DNA of 64,000 nucleotides, taken from NCBI GenBank assembly GCA_023423695.1, contig JAFAFA010000138.1, positions 1 to 64,000 of the forward strand, written 5' to 3'. A model generated the notes under the pieces. The model did not search any database, had not been told where the DNA came from, and worked only from the letters and a program-made list of their open reading frames with translations. The translations under genes were made by a program, and so were the position numbers. Position 1 is the stretch's first letter, and each line of letters starts with the position of its first letter. Of this stretch, positions 60,805 to 64,000 are shown in pieces. The DNA is from Pseudomonadota bacterium (lineage in GTDB: Bacteria > Pseudomonadota > Alphaproteobacteria > Azospirillales > Azospirillaceae).

Positions 60805-61773
60805 ATGCGGGATCTGCAAGGCGCCGCCGTCGTGGTGGCCGGAGCTTCGAGCGGAATCGGGCGGGCCACCGCGTTGGCCTTCGCCCGCGAGGGCGCCCGG
60901 CTGGCGCTGGCCGCCCGCCGGGAGGAACTGCTGGAGGAGGTGGCGGAGGAGTGCCGCGGCCTGGGCGCCAGCGCCGTCGTCATCCCCACCGACGTCACCG
61001 ATGCCGACGCGGTGAAGCGCCTCGCCGAGCGGACGGTGCAGGAATTCGGCTCCATCGACATCTGGATCGCCAATGCCGGCGTCGGCGCGGTCGGCCGCTT
61101 CGAAGACACCCCGGTCGAGGCGCACCGCCGGGTGATCGAGACCAACCTGCTGGGACCGCTCCACGGCGCCCATGCCGTGCTGCCCCTCTTCCGTCGCCAG
61201 GGCCACGGCACCTTCATCGCCACCGTGTCGGTCGGCGCCTTCGCGCCGGCGCCCTATGCTGCCGCCTACGCCGCCAGCAAATACGGGCTGGACGGATTGC
61301 TGGAGAGCCTGCGGGCGGAGCTGGTCGACAGCCCGGACCTGCATGTCTGCGGCGTCTATCCCGCCTTCACCGACACGCCCGGCATGATGCACGGTGCCAA
61401 CTACACCGGGCACGAGCTGTCGCCGGAAGGCCCGATCTACGACGATCCGGAGGACGTGGCGGCGACGATGGTGGCGGTAGCCCGCCGTCCACGTGCCAAG
61501 GCCATGGTCGGGGCGCTGACGCCGCTGGCCCGGCTCGGTCACGCCGTGGCGCCGCGTCTGGTGGAGAAGGTGGCGGGCTATGGCGCCCACCGGCATTTCG
61601 ACCGCCAGCCCCCGGCGCCGCACAGCGACGGCAACCTGTTCCAGCCGGTGGAGAGGGGGCGGGACGTCACCGGCGGCTTCTACGCCCCGCCGCCCGCCTG
61701 GCTTTCGCCGGTGCTGATGGCCGGCGCCGCGGCCGTCGCCTTTGCCGCATATCGCGGCCTGCGGCGGCATTGA
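60805..61773 (+). CDS. Short-chain dehydrogenase/reductase with C-terminal membrane anchor
   Basis: The start at 60805 (MRDLQGAAVVVAG) has GGGGGGAG upstream. The 322-aa SDR has the cofactor motif AGASSGIGRA (about 12-21), IANAGVG, catalytic Ser in ATVSVGAF and YAASK (Tyr and Lys). The arginines after the first strand favour NADP. After residue 230 a tail ends in one hydrophobic helix (LSPVLMAGAAAVAFAAYRGL), so it is probably attached to the inner membrane. Substrate unknown. It follows the PBP by 67 bp. Confidence 0.9.
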   Translation: MRDLQGAAVVVAGASSGIGRATALAFAREGARLALAARREELLEEVAEECRGLGASAVVIPTDVTDADAVKRLAERTVQEFGSIDIWIANAGVGAVGRFEDTPVEAHRRVIETNLLGPLHGAHAVLPLFRRQGHGTFIATVSVGAFAPAPYAAAYAASKYGLDGLLESLRAELVDSPDLHVCGVYPAFTDTPGMMHGANYTGHELSPEGPIYDDPEDVAATMVAVARRPRAKAMVGALTPLARLGHAVAPRLVEKVAGYGAHRHFDRQPPAPHSDGNLFQPVERGRDVTGGFYAPPPAWLSPVLMAGAAAVAFAAYRGLRRH

Positions 61774-61962
61774 GCGCCGTTTTTGCAGCGGGTGCTTAAG
61801 CCGCCCCGCCGACCGTGGCAGAATGGACAGGTCAAGGGCAGGTCTGTCACGGCCATGCGGCGGGATATGCCGAGTGAACACTGAACAGGGGTGCCAAAAC
61901 CGTTTCATGCTGTTCCAAACGTTCCATTGGCCGCCGGTTGCCACGAAATCCCGCCACGACCC

Positions 61963-61991
61963 TTGACGTGCCGGTCCGATTGCCGTAAGCA
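61963..61991 (+). promoter_or_regulatory. Promoter of rplY-pth
   Basis: TTGACG (61963-61968), 17-base spacer, TAAGCA (61986-61991), about 60 bases before the rplY ATG. Matches the housekeeping sigma pattern of alphaproteobacteria. Confidence 0.6.
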
Positions 61992-62050
61992 CGCCGCGCA
62001 CGCGTCGGCACCCCTGGAGGCCGGCGCCCTTTTCGTTTTGGAGCATCGTC

Positions 62051-62647
62051 ATGACCAAGATCATTCCGCTCGGCGCTGAGACGCGCGAACGGGCCGGCAA
62101 GGGGACCGCCCGCCAGACCCGCCGTGACGGCCGCATTCCGGCCGTCATCTACGGTGGCAAGCAGGCTCCCCTGACCATTTCGCTCGAGAAGTTCGAGTTC
62201 ACCCGCGTCCTGCATCAGCCGGGCTTCTTCACGCACCTGTTCGAGGTGACCGTCGACGGCGCCGCCCATCGCGTCCTGCCGCGCGACGTGCAGTTCCACC
62301 CGGTGACCGACGTCCCGCTGCATGTCGACTTCCTGCGCGTTTCGGCCGACACCCGCACCAACGTGCAGGTTCCGGTCGAGTTCGTCGACCAGGACAAGTC
62401 GGCCGGCCTGAAGCGCGGCGGCGTGCTGAACATCGTCCGTCACGAGCTGGAGCTGAGCTGCCCGGCCGACAGCATCCCCGAGAGCATCACGATCTCGTGC
62501 GAGGGCTTCGACGTCGGCGACTCGATCCACATCTCTTCGGTCAAGCTGCCGGAGGGTGTGACCTCGACGATCACCGACCGCGATTTCACCATCGCGACCA
62601 TCGTTGCTCCGTCGGGCCTGAAGTCGGAAGAGGGCGCCGCTTCCTGA
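62051..62647 (+). CDS. rplY: 50S ribosomal protein L25/general stress protein Ctc
   Basis: The 198-aa protein has the L25 5S-RNA-binding domain (about 1-95, with GKGTARQTRRDGRIPAVIYG and VLPRDVQFHPVTDVPLHVDF) and the C-terminal TL5/Ctc extension (about 100-190). Ctc-type length is usual in alphaproteobacteria. It binds 5S rRNA in the large subunit. It is followed by a strong hairpin and then pth, the standard rplY-pth-ychF order. Confidence 0.97.
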   Translation: MTKIIPLGAETRERAGKGTARQTRRDGRIPAVIYGGKQAPLTISLEKFEFTRVLHQPGFFTHLFEVTVDGAAHRVLPRDVQFHPVTDVPLHVDFLRVSADTRTNVQVPVEFVDQDKSAGLKRGGVLNIVRHELELSCPADSIPESITISCEGFDVGDSIHISSVKLPEGVTSTITDRDFTIATIVAPSGLKSEEGAAS

Positions 62648-62681
62648 TCCGGAGCGTTCGTTCTTCGACGATGGGTACAGT

Positions 62682-62699
62682 GGGGGGCTTCGGCCCCCC
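62682..62699 (+). terminator. UUCG-loop terminator after rplY
   Basis: 7-bp stem GGGGGGC / GCCCCCC closed by TTCG, followed by GCTTCGTTTTG. It lies 34 bases after the rplY stop and 41 before pth; partial read-through to pth is likely, since pth has no other evident promoter. Confidence 0.75.
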
Positions 62700-62740
62700 G
62701 CTTCGTTTTGTGGGGTGTGTTTTCTGGAGGGTTGAGGGAC

Positions 62741-63313
62741 ATGCTGCTTCTGGTCGGACTGGGCAACCCCGGCAACGAGTATGCCCGCAACCGCCACAAC
62801 ATCGGTTTCATGGCGGTGGAGACCATCGCCCAGCGCCATCGCTTCACCCCGTGGAAGAAGCGCTTCCAGGGCCAGACCGCCGAGGGCACCGTCGCCGGCG
62901 ACAAGGTGCTGGCGCTCGAACCCGCCACCTTCATGAATCTGTCCGGCCAGTCGGTGGTGGCGGCCCTGCAATTCTACAAGTTGAAGCCCGAGAACGTCGT
63001 CGTCATCCATGACGAGCTGGACCTGCCCCCCGGCAAAATCCGGGTGAAGAAGGGCGGCGGCCATGGCGGCCATAACGGCCTGCGCTCCATCGACGCGCAT
63101 ATCGGCAAGGAATACTGGCGCATCCGGCTGGGCATCGGCCATCCCGGCAACAAGGATCTGGTCAGCGGCTATGTCCTGCACGACTTCGCCAAGGCCGACC
63201 AGACCTGGATCGACCCGCTGCTCGACGCCGTGTCCGACAACCTCCCCCTGATGGTGGAAGGCCAGCCGGAGCTGTTCATGAACAAGGTGACGGTGGCGAC
63301 GCAGGCGCGATAA
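62741..63313 (+). CDS. pth: Peptidyl-tRNA hydrolase
   Basis: The start at 62741 (MLLLVGLGNPGNEYARNRHN) is preceded by GGAGGGTTGAGGGAC. The 190-aa enzyme has the catalytic His in NRHNIGF, the PATFMNLSGQSV segment, VIHDELDLPPGKI with catalytic Asp, and GGGHGGHNGLRSI. It frees tRNAs from peptidyl-tRNA lost by stalled ribosomes. Between rplY and ychF, the typical order. Confidence 0.97.
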   Translation: MLLLVGLGNPGNEYARNRHNIGFMAVETIAQRHRFTPWKKRFQGQTAEGTVAGDKVLALEPATFMNLSGQSVVAALQFYKLKPENVVVIHDELDLPPGKIRVKKGGGHGGHNGLRSIDAHIGKEYWRIRLGIGHPGNKDLVSGYVLHDFAKADQTWIDPLLDAVSDNLPLMVEGQPELFMNKVTVATQAR

Positions 63314-63417
63314 GCCGCGGCCTGCCCGTCCCCTCCCCCACTTCGCGTTTGCGCTTTGTCCCCCATCGTAGGATAAAGCGCCTCAATTCCAGCATTTCCG
63401 ACGGCGAGCACCCACCC

Positions 63418-64000
63418 ATGGGCTTCAATTGCGGCATCGTCGGCCTGCCGAACGTCGGCAAGTCGACCCTTTTCAACGCGCTGACCGCCACCCAGGCGGC
63501 CGAGGCGGCGAATTTCCCCTTCTGCACCAAGGAGCCGAACGTCGGTCGCGTCAGCGTGCCCGACCCGCGGCAGGACAAGCTGGCGGAGATCGCCAAGTCG
63601 CAGAAGGTCATCCCGACCCAGTTGGAGTTCGTGGACATCGCCGGCCTGATCCGCGGCGCGTCGAAGGGTGAAGGGCTGGGCAACCAGTTCCTCGCCAACA
63701 TCCGCGAGGTCGACGCCATCGTCCACGTGCTGCGCTGCTTCGAGGACGACGACATCACCCATGTCGAGGGCAATGTCGATCCCCTGCGCGACGCCGAGGT
63801 GGTCGAGACCGAGCTGATGCTCGCCGACATGGAAAGCCTGGAACGCCAGCTGACCAGCCTGCAGAAAAAGGCCAAGGGCGGCGACAAGGACAGCAAGATC
63901 AAGGCCGACCTGATGGAGCGCGCCCTCAAGGTGCTCCAGGACGGCAAGCCAGCCCGCGTGGTCGAGATCTCGGACGAGGAGCGGCCGGTGTTCAAGCAGT
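63418..64000 (+). CDS. ychF: Redox/ribosome-associated GTPase/ATPase YchF (partial)
   Basis: The open frame from the ATG 63418 runs past the end of the window, so only the first 194 residues are present. G1 motif LPNVGKST (about 9-17), NFPFCTKEPN (switch I), DIAGLIRGASKGEGLGN (G3 region). YchF/OLA1 proteins prefer ATP, because the NKxD motif is altered, but that part lies outside. Third gene of rplY-pth-ychF. Confidence 0.95.
   Translation, partial: MGFNCGIVGLPNVGKSTLFNALTATQAAEAANFPFCTKEPNVGRVSVPDPRQDKLAEIAKSQKVIPTQLEFVDIAGLIRGASKGEGLGNQFLANIREVDAIVHVLRCFEDDDITHVEGNVDPLRDAEVVETELMLADMESLERQLTSLQKKAKGGDKDSKIKADLMERALKVLQDGKPARVVEISDEERPVFKQ

Overview
The window reads as chromosome of a high-GC alphaproteobacterium, most likely Azospirillum or a close Rhodospirillales relative. 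This is inferred from very GC3-rich codon use, the chemotaxis-heavy gene set, a BphP-type phytochrome with an HWE kinase, a PAS-PAS soluble chemoreceptor laid out like A. brasilense AerC, and an endonuclease-type MutL. I found no rRNA, tRNA, CRISPR array, insertion sequence or prophage. Most of the window is ordinary housekeeping DNA with some signalling and accessory modules.

Layout. 0-10 kb: M1-type metallopeptidase, Cache-type chemoreceptor, ChaC-like cyclotransferase, DUF2125 protein, class II glutamine amidotransferase, a REC-first histidine kinase, then pepA-holC. 10-20 kb: an RsmB-like rRNA methyltransferase diverges from mltA-GNAT; then a SpoU methyltransferase, a bacteriophytochrome kinase, and bamD-recN. 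20-23 kb: a minus-strand cluster of cheY and two CheZ-like genes. One CheZ-like protein carries a tandem array of peptides that look like the CheY-binding N-terminus of the flagellar switch protein FliM; I consider this the most interesting feature of the window. 23-35 kb: Xaa-Pro aminopeptidase, TerB-like protein, prmA, an unrecognised 398-aa protein, uvrD/pcrA with an AT-rich island of rare codons, two NarL/FixJ-type regulators, a degenerate alpha/beta hydrolase, an unknown 182-aa protein, and yccF. 35-46 kb: PilZ-like protein, mutL, a zinc-ribbon membrane protein, a divergent HxlR/NAD(P)-binding pair, a GH13 trehalose-synthase-like enzyme, a 73-aa protein, an OxlT-like MFS transporter, rsmD overlapping an RluB-type pseudouridine synthase, and tadA. 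46-64 kb: PAS-PAS chemoreceptor, HEPN-MNT toxin-antitoxin pair, purD diverging from xseA, a tcuA-tcuB redox pair, pyrC, a repeat-rich secreted protein, hisS, a divergent class A penicillin-binding protein, an SDR enzyme, rplY-pth, and the 5' part of ychF (cut by the window end).

How the parts fit. Three signalling blocks stand out: receptors (2-4 kb and 46-48 kb), the CheY/CheZ-like output module (20-23 kb), and light or two-component sensing (6.6-7.8 kb, 14.6-17.1 kb, 31-32.6 kb). No cheA, cheW, cheB or cheR lies here, so the CheY/CheZ-like module must take phosphate from a kinase encoded elsewhere. A family of GC-rich palindromes (about 1-38, 10055-10106, 14444-14569) lies between genes where it could stop transcription, and a similar sequence appears in the mutL linker. 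Two similar palindromic operator pairs near 40.9 and 42.95 kb suggest one regulator acts on the carbohydrate/transport segment. All calls are from reading the sequence; no database search was run.
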